From: Prostheceraeus crozeri | Taxonomy: Eukaryota > Platyhelminthes > Polycladida > Euryleptidae | DNA: 64,000 nucleotides | NCBI GenBank assembly: GCA_907163375.1 | Contig: CAJQUW010006799.1 | Location: 37,011-101,010, forward strand | Direction of reading: 5' to 3' | Shown: one piece after another, positions 45,974-56,739 of the stretch | Position numbering within the stretch: position 1 is the first letter of the stretch | How the letters are laid out: each line of letters begins with the position of its first letter | Notes under the pieces: model-generated | Told to the model about the DNA's origin: nothing | Database searches by the model: none | Seen by the model: the letters and a program-made list of their open reading frames with translations, nothing else | Made by a program: the position numbers and the translations under genes

Positions 45974-46051
45974 TTCATTCAGTTCCGTGTACGCTCCAAT
46001 GGAAAACAGACGAAGCGCCGAGCAATCTGTCGTTTTCCTCACTACGCATAA
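45974..46051. repeat. Inverted repeat pair, right member
   Basis: Partner of 39787-39865, in opposite orientation, 6.1 kb away. It may mark the far side of the decayed Harbinger region or be an unrelated repeat family. Confidence 0.8.
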
Positions 46052-46589
46052 TTTGTGAATGGGCACCCAAAAAGCGGACAAGTAATTATCATAAATGCTG
46101 TCCATTTCAATCTTAGAGATGAAATATCTTTAAAAAATCAAGCAAGTGTAGCAAACAGACATCTTCAATTAAGACGTACTTACTATGATGGAGGATTTTT
46201 GCTCTTACTCATAATAATAATAAGCTGCTCTTACAAAAACGTTTTGAATTTAACCGTTCAAGCCTCTGCTTCCACGATTTTTAGGAATTTTGATGAGATC
46301 CACTTGGGATCTCTGAATCGGGATAAATGTGCTACTTGAAGTAGGCCTATAGCTGTATTCACAAAATCAAATATTCTGTTGATTTCCTTTGATTCTATAC
46401 AACTATTTGTCGTATATGCGATACTACTACTTATGAATTATAAGTAAATTTACGTCAGTGTATGTTCAGCTTTGAGATAAATGATAATCAAATGAATCAC
46501 ACGACACGAACTACCGTATTTGCAGCCATATACCTTGCCGTAGAGCTTGCATCCATATACTTTCAACTACTGTTGTTTTGCTTGACGAA

Positions 46590-46700
46590 AAATTTTTTGT
46601 CATTTTTTGTTTTCGTCAACAAAAACGAAAACAGAAGCTGTATAAAACGAAAACGATGACGAAAACTTTTTAACATCATCGTTTTCGTTTTGTGTCGATA
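46590..46700. repeat. Degenerate GACGAAAAC repeat hairpin
   Basis: GTTTTCGTCAACAAAAACG, then ACGAAAACGATGACGAAAAC, and their inverse ATCGTTTTCGTTTTGTG. Resembles the ends of small DNA-transposon derivatives. No target duplication is resolved. Confidence 0.55.
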
Positions 46701-46722
46701 AACGAGATAGTAGCCTACTCAA

Positions 46723-46906
46723 GCAAGGAAAATAAAAATAAGCTCATAATGATAAGTATTATCTTTATCTCTTTCTATGACTCTATTCATAAGATGGCGT
46801 CATTTAGGAAAGGATTCTAAATAATCTCGCACGGAAAGGGAATTTTTATCATCGAAAGCGCTTAAGATAATGCTTATTATTATGAGTTTATTTCAATTTT
46901 CCTTGC
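46723..46906. repeat. MITE, 184 bp with ~45-bp inverted ends
   Basis: GCAAGGAAAATAAAAATAAG and its complement at the right end continue through CTCATAATGATAAG with few mismatches. Non-coding. Confidence 0.8.
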
Positions 46907-47168
46907 CTAAATTCAGTGGAAGAAAGGGCTGTCTTAAAATTTTAAGATAGTACTGAAAAGAAATGGATGGACACCATCTATGTGTAATCTTAGTTCAGGT
47001 CTCAGACTGTGACAAACTACAAGTTGCTTACTGCGGTAGACCTACATACTTTAAGGGGAACCATTTCTGGCAGCATTTCATTCTGTGAGCTTCCCGCATC
47101 ATTAGTGCTATGCATAGAATTCTAGCATATACCAGAGCATCCTAGCAATCCTTGTACTAGTATATGTA

Positions 47169-47265
47169 CAGTAACCTACTGTCTACGAGGAGTTACACGG
47201 TGAGAATCTCCGAGCCGAAGGCGAGGAGATTTCTGTGTAACTCCGAGTAGACAACTAGGTTACTG
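47169..47265. repeat. Hairpin 1 upstream of the decayed Crypton
   Basis: A 97-bp imperfect palindrome centred on GAA: outer CAGTAACCTA, then TGTCTAC, GGAGTTACAC, GTGAGAATCTCCGAG, loop, and complements ending TAGGTTACTG. The inner GTGAGAATCT(C/A)CGAG is shared with hairpin 2, while the outer stem is not. Confidence 0.8.
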
Positions 47266-47389
47266 ATATGTAACCCACGAGAAGATATGAAATATGCCTA
47301 TGCCCAATCCGAGATCCAATACCATAGATCTATGTTGCGCTCTATAGATCCATTTTTATAGCAAACTTAGATATTTCAATGAAACACAA

Positions 47390-47920
47390 ACTTAACAATA
47401 TCTTAAATATCATAGTGATTTCAGCGGAGACATACTTGAATTTGAATTGAGCGGAGAAATACAAATGGAAGTATATGATCATGGAAATCTAAGAATTCCA
47501 CAAGATAGGTCAAATAGTCTATTCTTTTATGAAATAGGAGAGGAAGAGCACGGTCATCAACTATGCAGTAGTGGACTTTAATGATGAGCTGTTTAACTTT
47601 GACGTTGATGAAAAGCAGTAGAAAAAGGCTACGATCAAATAAGAAAGGAATTGAAAGAATTCCAGACTCAATACTAAGACGATAGAAAAGTCGCGCTTTA
47701 CTTCAACTGATTCAAGCGAAGGCATGAATAATGGAAAGTGGCTCGTGACTACCAGAGTAAGGTATCAAGAGCACTGAATAAGGATTGCCTATCAAAAGAT
47801 GGAGATGAACTATCTGTTTGACTGCTTCTTCATAGAGCTCAAGAAACAAAATGGCGATCTGTATCCACTTCCTACATGGAAATCTTTTATGTTTTTTAAC
47901 AATATTATCTCAACTAAACG
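47390..47920 (+). pseudogene. Decayed Crypton-type (DUF3504-like) recombinase, N-terminal remnant
   Basis: A run of formerly coding sequence with broken frames. Near 47800-47890 it reads FDCFFIELKKQNGDLYPLPT and W-K-S, which fits the L-x-x-FF-x-E-x-RKxxGxxYPPxTL signature at the start of ZMYM/KIAA1958-like Crypton recombinase domains. The 47430-47570 part (SGDILEFELSGEIQMEVYDH) is not recognised. No catalytic part is seen before hairpin 2. Confidence 0.45.
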
Positions 47921-48292
47921 AAAGGACGATGATCGAAGGGTTCCATCTTAAATTGACGACCACCTCAACAGCACAAAGTAAGTCTTCATCACATTTATTC
48001 TTGCCATTTCAATATCTAAATTCTAAACTGCTGGATGGATTAAGGTGAACACGAATTGCATTTGCTCTAATTTATTTACCTACTCAGGCTAGAATTTTTT
48101 AACCTGCAAATAGTTCATTTTTGTGACATTTAGAAATTTATATCTATGCCTACATAACAAAACACATGCAAAGTCGCATGATAGCTGGAATGTATTTATG
48201 ATTCAATGAAATCATTGGCAAACGAGCAATAGTGCTTATATGAGTATCAAGTAGCGAAAATGAAATCAGTCATGTAAATATATAAAGTATGC

Positions 48293-48769
48293 ATGTATAT
48301 TTTGTATATGCTGCCCACACAGAGAAAATTGCCTCTTTGTATTTATGTTTCTATAATAGTCCATAAGCATTTTTCATTCAACACCAAAAGCTTGAGCTAT
48401 TCAGTATATGGTGCAAGTCATTTAAGCAATATAAACTGGCAACGGAACGTATTCCATCTTTTATTTATATGCTTATTATTTCATTCCAAAATACAAATGG
48501 TAGGATCAATGGCATCAGATTATGATAGCAAATACTGTAATATATTTCTTGACTTTACTTCAATGACTGCAAGATACCATAAATTTCTTAACAATTCTAA
48601 TTGTTCTAATTCTTATAATTCTGTTTTAATTCCAGCTCCCCTTCGAATGATTGATCAATTGTGGTTGCACCACACAGTTGCCATCAAATGCAAATTTCAA
48701 TGCCGTGGACATACTTTACGTGGACAACAAGCAACAATTTTTCTAAGCAATGAGATCCAAGAGACGTGA
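48293..48769 (+). CDS. Unrecognised 158-codon open frame (doubtful)
   Basis: Long for this AT-rich DNA. The N-terminal half is hydrophobic and Lys/Asn-poor, and the C-terminal half reads LIPAPLRMIDQLWLHHTVAI and KCKFQCRGHTLRG. No family is recognised. It lies between hairpins 1 and 2. Chance is possible. Confidence 0.2.
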   Translation: MYILYMLPTQRKLPLCIYVSIIVHKHFSFNTKSLSYSVYGASHLSNINWQRNVFHLLFICLLFHSKIQMVGSMASDYDSKYCNIFLDFTSMTARYHKFLNNSNCSNSYNSVLIPAPLRMIDQLWLHHTVAIKCKFQCRGHTLRGQQATIFLSNEIQET

Positions 48770-48943
48770 TACAGATGACATAGTACTAAAAATATACGTT
48801 CTGATATTCTGATACTATGCCTTCTTTCCAATGTTATAAAACATTACTACTTTGACATATCTATTGTCTTTTGGCCGGAGAAATATATAGTGAGAATTTT
48901 AAGTAGATATCAGGGTAATTAATCGTCAGAGTGGGTTACATAT

Positions 48944-49043
48944 ATGATAAAGCACTGATTTGAGGAGGTAAACAGTGAGAATCTACGAGTGCGAAGCACG
49001 AGTAGATATCACTGTTTACCTTCCAAAATCAGTGCTTTGTCAT
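48944..49043. repeat. Hairpin 2 upstream of the open Crypton
   Basis: A 100-bp palindrome: ATGATAAAGCACTGATTT outside, then GGTAAACAGTGAGAATCTA, CGAGTGC, GAA loop, GCACGAG, TAGATATCACTGTTTACC and the outer complement. Stem pairing is nearly complete. It lies 217 bp before the recombinase ATG. Confidence 0.85.
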
Positions 49044-49260
49044 GATTTCTACTACGATGTATCATGGAAATCTAAAAAGTTAGATGTCCATACTACTACT
49101 TAGATTTCCATGGAAGCATACATAATAAAATCTATGTGCATCAAATTTTGAATATCATAAAATCTATGCATACCAGGAGATCATCTGGTCAATCAAATTT
49201 TGAATGGTAACTTGGTATGATTAGCAAAATCATTCATTCTAAAGCAAAGGATATTGAAGA

Positions 49261-50529
49261 ATGGGTGAAAGCAGTAGCAGCTCCTCTCGATTCGCAAGTA
49301 CATCTGCAAAAGAAATCGAAGATCATATGAAAGACGTAATACCATCAAATACAGAAGCAAAGGAGAAGTGGGCAATCAAACTCTTCCGATCATGGCATTC
49401 AGGGTGGAAAGTTAAGTTAAACGACGGAACGTTGAAAGTATTCAATGATTTAGATGATATGAGCAAATCAGATTTGAACCACTGTCTCAAGTTTTTTGTG
49501 GCGGATGTAAGAAAAGTCAAAGGAGGGAAATATCCAGCAAAGTCCCTGAAGATTCTATTTGCGATGATTCAACACTATCTAAATTACAAACTCAAAAAGG
49601 CGTGGTCATTGTTTCTAGACAGCGAGTTTTTAGAGGCCAGGCAGGTACTTGATGCCGAAATGAAAATGAGCGCCATCGAAGGAAACGTCACAAGAACGAA
49701 GCGAGCAGAAGCGATTACTAAAGACGACGAGAACGATTTGTGGAAAAATGGCTATTTAGGAGAAGACAATGCATGGAAATTGCAAAACACTTTTATTTTC
49801 ATGTCTGGATTAATCTGTGGACTGAGAGCATCGACCGAACATTACGAGATGAAGTACGGTGTCAACTTTTACATAGGAGAAAATCTTATTTACAAAGAAA
49901 CTGTCTCCAAAAGTAAGAACTTCGGGCTGAAACAAGCGCGTGTTGAGCCTAAGCTATTGACGATTACGCCAAATGAATCCCAACCAGAAAGATGCTTGGT
50001 AAGGTTATACCGAAAGTATATTGAACATAGACCGACGCACAAAGTTGGAGATCCACTTCATCTGGCTTGCATTCTGCATCCGAAGAGTAACGTATGGTAT
50101 AAGCAGCAAAGGCTGGGAATTCACTCCATCGAGCAAGTTGTTAAAAGAGTGATGTGTGGTGGATTGGGGAAAGAAGGCTTCTATTCCAATACCAGCCTGA
50201 GAAGGACAGCCAAAACACGGATGGTGGAGGCTAATATTCCTAGGGAACTTTACAAAAAATGGATTGGACATTTGTCAGACGCAGACGAAACATATATCAA
50301 AGAGGTACTCTTTCGTGAAAGAATTCAAGATTCACTATATGGATGCGTGAAGGAGCCGGCGCGAGAGGAAACCGCGAAAAAAGATGCTGACAAGAAGGTC
50401 GTAATACAAGTAATGACAGGTGATAAGACTGTTACAATCAGAGAGACAGTATCTGTTTTCTCTTTTACTTACCTACTTCATTTACCTATTCGATTTACCT
50501 CCTTATTCCATGTTTCAGTGGTTCCATGA
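49261..50529 (+). CDS. Crypton-type tyrosine recombinase (DUF3504-like), open frame
   Basis: 422 residues. N-terminal Ser-rich tail, a helical core-binding part (about 20-140), then a catalytic domain. The first catalytic Arg is R189 in CGLRASTEHYEMKYGV. The HxxR box reads SNTSLRRTAKTR, with Thr311 where His is usual and R314 kept. IGHLSD gives H337, and ADETYIKE gives the nucleophile Y345. Such enzymes cut and join DNA through a 3'-phosphotyrosine bond and mobilise Cryptons. An alternative 3' end is possible: donor at 50449 and acceptor ending 50518 (70 nt) would remove the hydrophobic last residues and end at 50566 (411 aa). The gene lies inside the predicted zinc-finger intron, same strand. 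The intact frame suggests a young copy or a domesticated gene. Confidence 0.85.
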   Translation: MGESSSSSSRFASTSAKEIEDHMKDVIPSNTEAKEKWAIKLFRSWHSGWKVKLNDGTLKVFNDLDDMSKSDLNHCLKFFVADVRKVKGGKYPAKSLKILFAMIQHYLNYKLKKAWSLFLDSEFLEARQVLDAEMKMSAIEGNVTRTKRAEAITKDDENDLWKNGYLGEDNAWKLQNTFIFMSGLICGLRASTEHYEMKYGVNFYIGENLIYKETVSKSKNFGLKQARVEPKLLTITPNESQPERCLVRLYRKYIEHRPTHKVGDPLHLACILHPKSNVWYKQQRLGIHSIEQVVKRVMCGGLGKEGFYSNTSLRRTAKTRMVEANIPRELYKKWIGHLSDADETYIKEVLFRERIQDSLYGCVKEPAREETAKKDADKKVVIQVMTGDKTVTIRETVSVFSFTYLLHLPIRFTSLFHVSVVP

Positions 50530-50567
50530 TATAAAATGTTTGTTGAAACACTATGGTAGTTTTTAAA

Positions 50568-50605
50568 GTAAACAGTAAGAATCTATTCATAAAATAGCAT
50601 TTACC
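50568..50605. repeat. Shorter hairpin 3 after the Crypton
   Basis: GTAAACAGTAAGAATCTATT, a CATA turn, then AAATAGCATTTACC. The left half matches the inner block of hairpin 2 (GTAAACAGTGAGAATCTA). It begins one base after the stop of the spliced Crypton form. Confidence 0.6.
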
Positions 50606-50609
50606 GACT

Positions 50610-52785
50610 GAGCAGAGTAGTAGAAATGAAAGTAATCTTGGTATATACTCGTACATAGAAATCCTAACTTATTCGCCTTAGTGACGAGCTATTCCTACTT
50701 TTGAGAATGCAAGTGAGAAAAGCGCTGACGCTGATGTGATGACTCGTAGGTTGCCACTGCGGCATTGCCTGGCTACCATCGGTTTCCTGCTTCGTGTGAA
50801 ACGGGTAAGAGTGATATGACTGAGAGATCGAAGAAGGACCCATGGGACTACTTCATCTTCAAGAATAAAGTCACGAAATGCAAATAATGTTCATTCATGA
50901 GAAAAGATCAAAGTGGTGTCATTACTTTGGCAGAAGAAACATACATACGGGACCGCGCCTCGAAAGGGAGCCACTATTCCGGTTCAACAATACCTTGCTG
51001 TGACAGTTATTGCATTCACTTCTTGGCAGTAGGCTTCGGTGATTTCAATAAAGTTGGCAACATAAAGTTGGCAACAATCGATTCATTGTACATTATTTTC
51101 TTTTCATCAATTGAGATTACCTTTGTAGAATTGACAAATTTCGTTTACCGGTACAATAATCATGCTTGCTTTGTACTCTATGCATGTATAATCATTCCTT
51201 ACTCAAGCTGCAAATATTGGAAATATCATGCCAGTAACTGAGAAACATTATTTATATAATATTTGTAAACCGTAATGTAAAACGTAAATGAAGGTAATTT
51301 TTCAAATATACTTGAAACCCTACTCTATCTATGAAATATTAGAAAATGTGAAAACGAAAAGTTGTGATAAAAATTATACGATAACAAAACCTAAGCGAAC
51401 TCGAAAATGTCATACCAGATCATTCTAGCAGGTTAGCAACTTAGTTTCACGAATTTCACACGAATTTCAGAGATAAAGATATGAATGAAAGAGCGTTAAA
51501 GTCTACATGTATTTGTATAAAGGATTGGTAATCGAAATGTTCTTAACAACTAAATTAGAAACATTTATGAAGATTGTGACCATATTAAGTTTGAAGTTCA
51601 AAATCATCAGGACATGTGCAATTGTGCATACTTCGAAGGCAGCATTTTAGGAATACGAACTACTCTAATCATGAGCTCAACTGCAGATCTAGTTCAAATA
51701 TTGTGTTTGTCAATTTCATTTTTGCGTCAATTCCGTGAGTTTTTGGAGGTTAACAAATTGCTGTGGTGATAGATCTGGTTGTGCGCTGATATTGACTTAC
51801 GAATGAGTCACCTTCCCAACTTCTCGAGTATGAATTCTTCATTAATTTTGTAAACTTGTGCTCCTGTATGTATACATTAGCGTAAGAGATGCTGTTACCT
51901 TGATGTGACAGAATTTCAAGATTATCTTTCATAACCTTATGTCATAATAACCGAAGATACGTAGGCATACGCTAAATTGCATCAGCGCTTTTAAAGTCAT
52001 TCACGTATTGCACTTAGTTGTGTATCCATTTGAGTAGCAGCTTCTATAACATTATATGCAATTGATAATATACCCGTATATAAAATGATGATATGTATCC
52101 ATAGGGGAGCGAGTGTCAACAGTGCGCTCGCTTCGCACTTGAAATCGACTCTGATCTGACTAAGTCTGCTACATTCTCGATACTACATGTCTAACTTCAA
52201 AACAGACTTCGTTTTCCTCTATGTAATCATATCCATACCGCATCTCCACGCTTTCAATTATTGCTTTCCAGAGGGTTTGTTAAGTACAATGCTGTTCGAC
52301 GAACACTGATGTCTGGCTGTACTTGACGAGGTTTGACATTTCTGTTGCGATTAGTCCCTATTTTTTGCAAATATAAAATAATCAATATCTCAAATATCTT
52401 CTTGTGCCATCGAATAACATTCAGTTGCCAAAACGTGTTTATTGAATCCATCCCCCACGCCGACATCACTGTGAAATATAGGCTTCAAAATACTTCACTT
52501 TACTCTATTCATGTATAGCACCTTCACATCTATCAAAGGCAGAACAATGCGCTAAATTCAAGGTGATGACAAGTAATTTGAATTAACATTTGATGTGTAT
52601 ATCATGGTGAAACAGAAAATGCACACACCTCTGACCCCATTCTGGTGACAATGTAAAAGAAAGTAAAATTGAATAGGCACACTCTTCATGCTTAAACGAG
52701 TGAAGTTAGTTGAACTTCAGACGGTTGACGGGACTAGTTTGTATACTAAATGTTCAACATGAATGCTGAGTAGAAACATTACATC
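50610..52785. other. Intronic/intergenic, nothing recognised
   Basis: Short open frames only. A small hairpin AGTGCGCTCGCTTCGCACT is at 52120-52138. Confidence 0.35.
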
Positions 52786-53197
52786 CAGTGTTGCCACCCC
52801 GGAGGGATTGTATCTCAGCGGAGATATGTTTTAGAAGATGACAAGATCACACAGACAAACCGAACACAATTGAAAATTGGCAGTATCTTGGCAAAGTTAT
52901 CAATGACTTTAAGAGCACTGTCAATATCGATGCTTGGGTACATACTGACCACATCCAACGAAAAGAAAACGAAATCATCATCACAAGAAATACTGCGTAG
53001 GTTAATGATCAAATCAGAAATGTTGTTCAAATGAGCCGCGGTATAAGAATTACAAGTTCATTTAAAATTTGACTACAAATCCAATCTATTTTTCGGTGCG
53101 TGCGTTAGTCGCAGATGCTATGGGTCTCAGAGATATTTCATATCGGAGATATTTTTTGTGGTGGAGATTTTTTCCATTTTCGAGAGTGGCAACATTG
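52786..53197. mobile_element. hAT-like non-autonomous element holding a Penelope-like fragment
   Basis: Ends CAGTGTTGCCAC and, inverted, CAATGTTGCCAC, with related inner blocks (ATATCTCxGCxGAGATAT). The flanks do not give a clean 8-bp duplication. Confidence 0.5.
52815..53040 (-). mobile_element. Penelope-like element E, RT N-terminal piece
   Basis: The minus strand reads CDDDFVFFSLDVVSMYPSID and IDSALKVIDNF, the Penelope RT motif A region (x-F-S-x-DVVSLxxxIPxDxAL). Isolated fragment. Confidence 0.65.
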
Positions 53198-53639
53198 CTA
53201 CATGGTTAGTCGGTATTTTCATCAAAGTGTTTTTAAGATTTTTTTACGAATTTGAGATAACTTCCCTGGTTTTCGCGAGAGTGTCCTACAACTTCAAACA
53301 AGCAATATACTTATGTTTCACTGTGAGTTTTGTCTAATCTTTTTTCACAAAAGGTCGCATCTCCATGAGCAGTGATTATCGCTTCTTATAATGTTTTCAT
53401 TACCAACACTTGCTATTTGCGGAAGCAATCATTAACATACGTATATGGTGCAGTTTAAGCATACAATTTAAAAGTGCGATCGCGTAACTGGTTAATTCGC
53501 AAGTCAACTAATAATTCATTTGATCTTAGAGATGCTGTTAATAAGTTAATTTACAATATATTTTCTTCATATTTTGCCGCTCATCTTGACAATGTTTGTT
53601 AATTTCTGAAGCTGTAAAGAAATCCGGTTATTATGCAAT

Positions 53640-53870
53640 CAGGCTACGCTACACCACAGATTCATTTGGATTCATTTGCGTGTGGGTTAGTCTAGGGCGG
53701 ACATAAACCCAGCCATGGTATGCAATGGCAGCAAGTGACATAAATGACATAGATATTCGTCTCTCTTTGGCTTGTGTGATTGGCCGAGCGTGCGCATTGA
53801 AGAAGTAGCTCGTATCGGCGAACACACGAGACTCAGCAGTGAAGATTGCAGCCACGACTGTCAAGTGAAA
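53640..53870 (-). promoter_or_regulatory. CpG-containing patch with CCAAT box, possible promoter
   Basis: GC-richer than its surroundings, with GATTGGCCGAG (inverted CCAAT) and several CpGs. It could be an internal promoter for the zinc-finger gene 1.4 kb downstream or part of a repeat. Orientation is uncertain. Confidence 0.2.
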
Positions 53871-55242
53871 AGTGCATATCTTTAACTCAATTTTTCTTAG
53901 TGATAGAATTCGTCAAAAGGAAATATTATTTACACCGTTCGACTTTTCACAATATAAATTCACTGACTGCGTGCGTTTAATGTGGTGCCCATCTTCTGTT
54001 TCGTCAGAATTTAGACATGAACTTGCATTGCGTTCAATGGAAAATTGATCTTCTTGCCTCTCGAGATCAGTTCTGGTCGTGACCATCAGTATTGAAGAAA
54101 GTCATCTCCAGACCCAAACACAGCGACAAGTCAATTTATCTCTGTGCCGTAGACATAGTATTTAAAAATAAGCACCTTAAAAAGCAGGTTTTTTAACACT
54201 AGTTGTAAATATGATTGTACACTTTTATTTCTGAATATGTTTTTAAACCGTGCTTTTAAACATGGTTTTTCATAACCGTGATTTTCAGCATGTTTTAGAC
54301 AGTATTTCAGAACATCCTTTTGAATACGTCATGGCTTCGGCTTGAATACGTCAAGCACATTGATGCTCTTTTCAAAGCGACAGTAGATCAAGACTAGTGA
54401 ACTAATAATCCCACTGTCTATGCATGGCTTGCTAGAGAGGCGAATACGAAGGCTTAGATTACTTTCAAAAAATTAGTGTCTTTCAACAAGTATAAGCAGT
54501 ATGATATAAAGATATGAATAACGTGTCATCGACATTACAGTTGCTTTTATCACACATCATAGCAGCTTTCGAGTTACCGACATATTCAATAGATTATTCA
54601 ATTGAAAACAAGCGATCTCAGAAGGCTGGAAAAAGCATGAAATCTAACCCTAATCCTGATATTGTAGAGACACATTACTTTGCTTTCCATGAAAATTGGA
54701 AACTATTGCTTCAATAACGGAAGATTGAATAATAAGAACATGAAATGAATTTGTCAATGACATCAGTCTATTGGCATTAAAGTTGCGATTAAGAATCGTG
54801 CGATTATTCTATTATTAGATATTCGAAACTACACACTACACTGATCATGCGTTAGAAGTTGTTGGAATCAAATATTTTATCAATGATAATGAATGTAAGA
54901 TAGAAAACTTGTTCTCTGTACACTTCACAACCAAATCAAAAGTAGCAACTTATCTCAAATCCGCAATCAGCAATAACATGTTTCGAGACTACATCTTTTT
55001 TGTAATTGTATGATCATTCTTGGAATCACTTTGTGATACAGTTCGAAATCGTTCACTTTATTGGATTGACTGATGACATAAGGTGCTAGACACCGAAAAG
55101 CGTTGAATTCGATCAAATTCGTTTCCTTGTTAAGCAACAGAAAACGATTTGTCAATAACTGGTCACCTATGTTCACAACTGTTAATTACGAATCTATATC
55201 TGGCACTGCAACTTGTTTCATTGATGTGTTCTTTCATTTCAG

Positions 55243-56294
55243 ATCCAACTCGACCCTTCATATGCGACATTTGTGAGAAGACATTTAAGAAAAGATCTAA
55301 CCTTACTGATCACAAACGAAGACATCTCAATACTCGGTTTGTTACTTGTGAGTTATGCGGTAAACAATTTACGGAGAAATCCAACTTGAAGAAGCACTAC
55401 CGTCTGCACAGTGGTGAAAGACCCTTTGTATGCGAACTTTGTGGATGTACTTTCACGCAAAAAGCTCATTTGCAAGAACACATGCTATTGCACTCCGGTG
55501 AAAAACCTTTTAAGTGTGAAATATGTGGCCAACAATTTCGACGTCGCTATGTTTTGAATCAACACAGGATGAGCCATGGCGTGAACGCTCCATACTCATG
55601 TGAACTGTGTAGCAAAAAGTTCCTTTTCCGTCGATCTCTGATGCAGCACTCTCGTTTTCACAGTACAGAAAACACATATTTTTGTAAGGAATGTCATGAA
55701 GTTTTCCCTCGGTTTTCGTTACTGAGGCAACACCAGACTATCCATTCGAAAGAGCAGGGTGAGGTAGAAATCGAGCAGAAGGAAAGAAGAGAAGAGCGAA
55801 AGTTGCCTCTGCGACATAGGCCAGTCAATGAAAGAACGTATCGATGCGAACTATGTGCAAAGATGTTTACAACGTGGTCTTGGTTGCAACGACATATACA
55901 AATTCATACTAGAGTTCATCACAACAAGAAATATTCTTGTGAGTTCTGTGGCAAGGAATTTGGACATCGGCAACACTGGCGTCAGCATCTTAGAATACAT
56001 ACTAATGAGCGCCCCTATGTCTGCGAAAGTTGTGGCAAAGCATTTAATCAGAATGCTCATTTGAAACAACATTATTTATTACACACGGGAGAAAGGCCAT
56101 TTGGATGTACAATGTGTAGTAAGACGTTTACACAACGTGGACATTTGACTTTACACATGAGATCCCACACCCAAGAGAAGCCTTACGAATGTGACTTTTG
56201 TGGTCAAGCTTTCATAGATATGACAACTATGCGCAAGCATCAAGTAAAGCGACATCCGCCAAAGATAGAGTTGGAAGAAACCATGAACAGTTGA
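55243..56294 (+). CDS. C2H2 zinc-finger protein, zinc-finger exon
   Basis: Follows CTTTCATTTCAG. Eleven C2H2 fingers in two blocks: six (first FICDICEKTFKKRSNLTDHK, sixth YFCKECHEVFPRFSLLRQHQ), an acidic/basic 30-residue spacer (EQGEVEIEQKERREERK), then five (first YRCELCAKMFTTWSWLQRHI, last YECDFCGQAFIDMTTMRKHQ, with a four-residue His spacing). Linkers in the second block are TGERPF-like, typical of DNA binding. The protein ends ELEETMNS. Joined to 38485-38587 it gives 384 residues. It is probably a nuclear sequence-specific regulator. An unspliced start at 55149 is possible but would run through the acceptor and lacks support. No KRAB, BTB or SCAN domain is seen. Confidence 0.9.
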
Positions 56295-56739
56295 GACTTC
56301 GTTATTATTCAAGTGCTTGGTTGGTATGACTTTGCACTTTTGAGTATTCAATTTGTTTCAATTGATGATATTTTTTTGACAAGTTAGTCCTTTTGAGGTA
56401 TTTGTTTGTTATTGTTCTTTTGACAATATACACGTTTTTCCGCATGCATTATCGACTTGTTCTAAAGACAGGAGTATAATGTTATGATATTTCACTGCGA
56501 ATTCCACCTAAATTATCAATAATTTAGCTTGACTTCCATCTGATGCATTGATTTGTTTATAAAGGGTATCGAAAGTAGCTGTTTTCTGTATGAAAGGACA
56601 ATAGAGGTATACTGATAGGGCAGATATCTGATCACTATGTTCTGTGTCTTGCACACGCCGTGTTCATCTTTGATTTCTTGGCCGCCTACGCCATTCAGGC
56701 TAGTATGCTGACATATTGAAAGACTAAAACGATAATATA

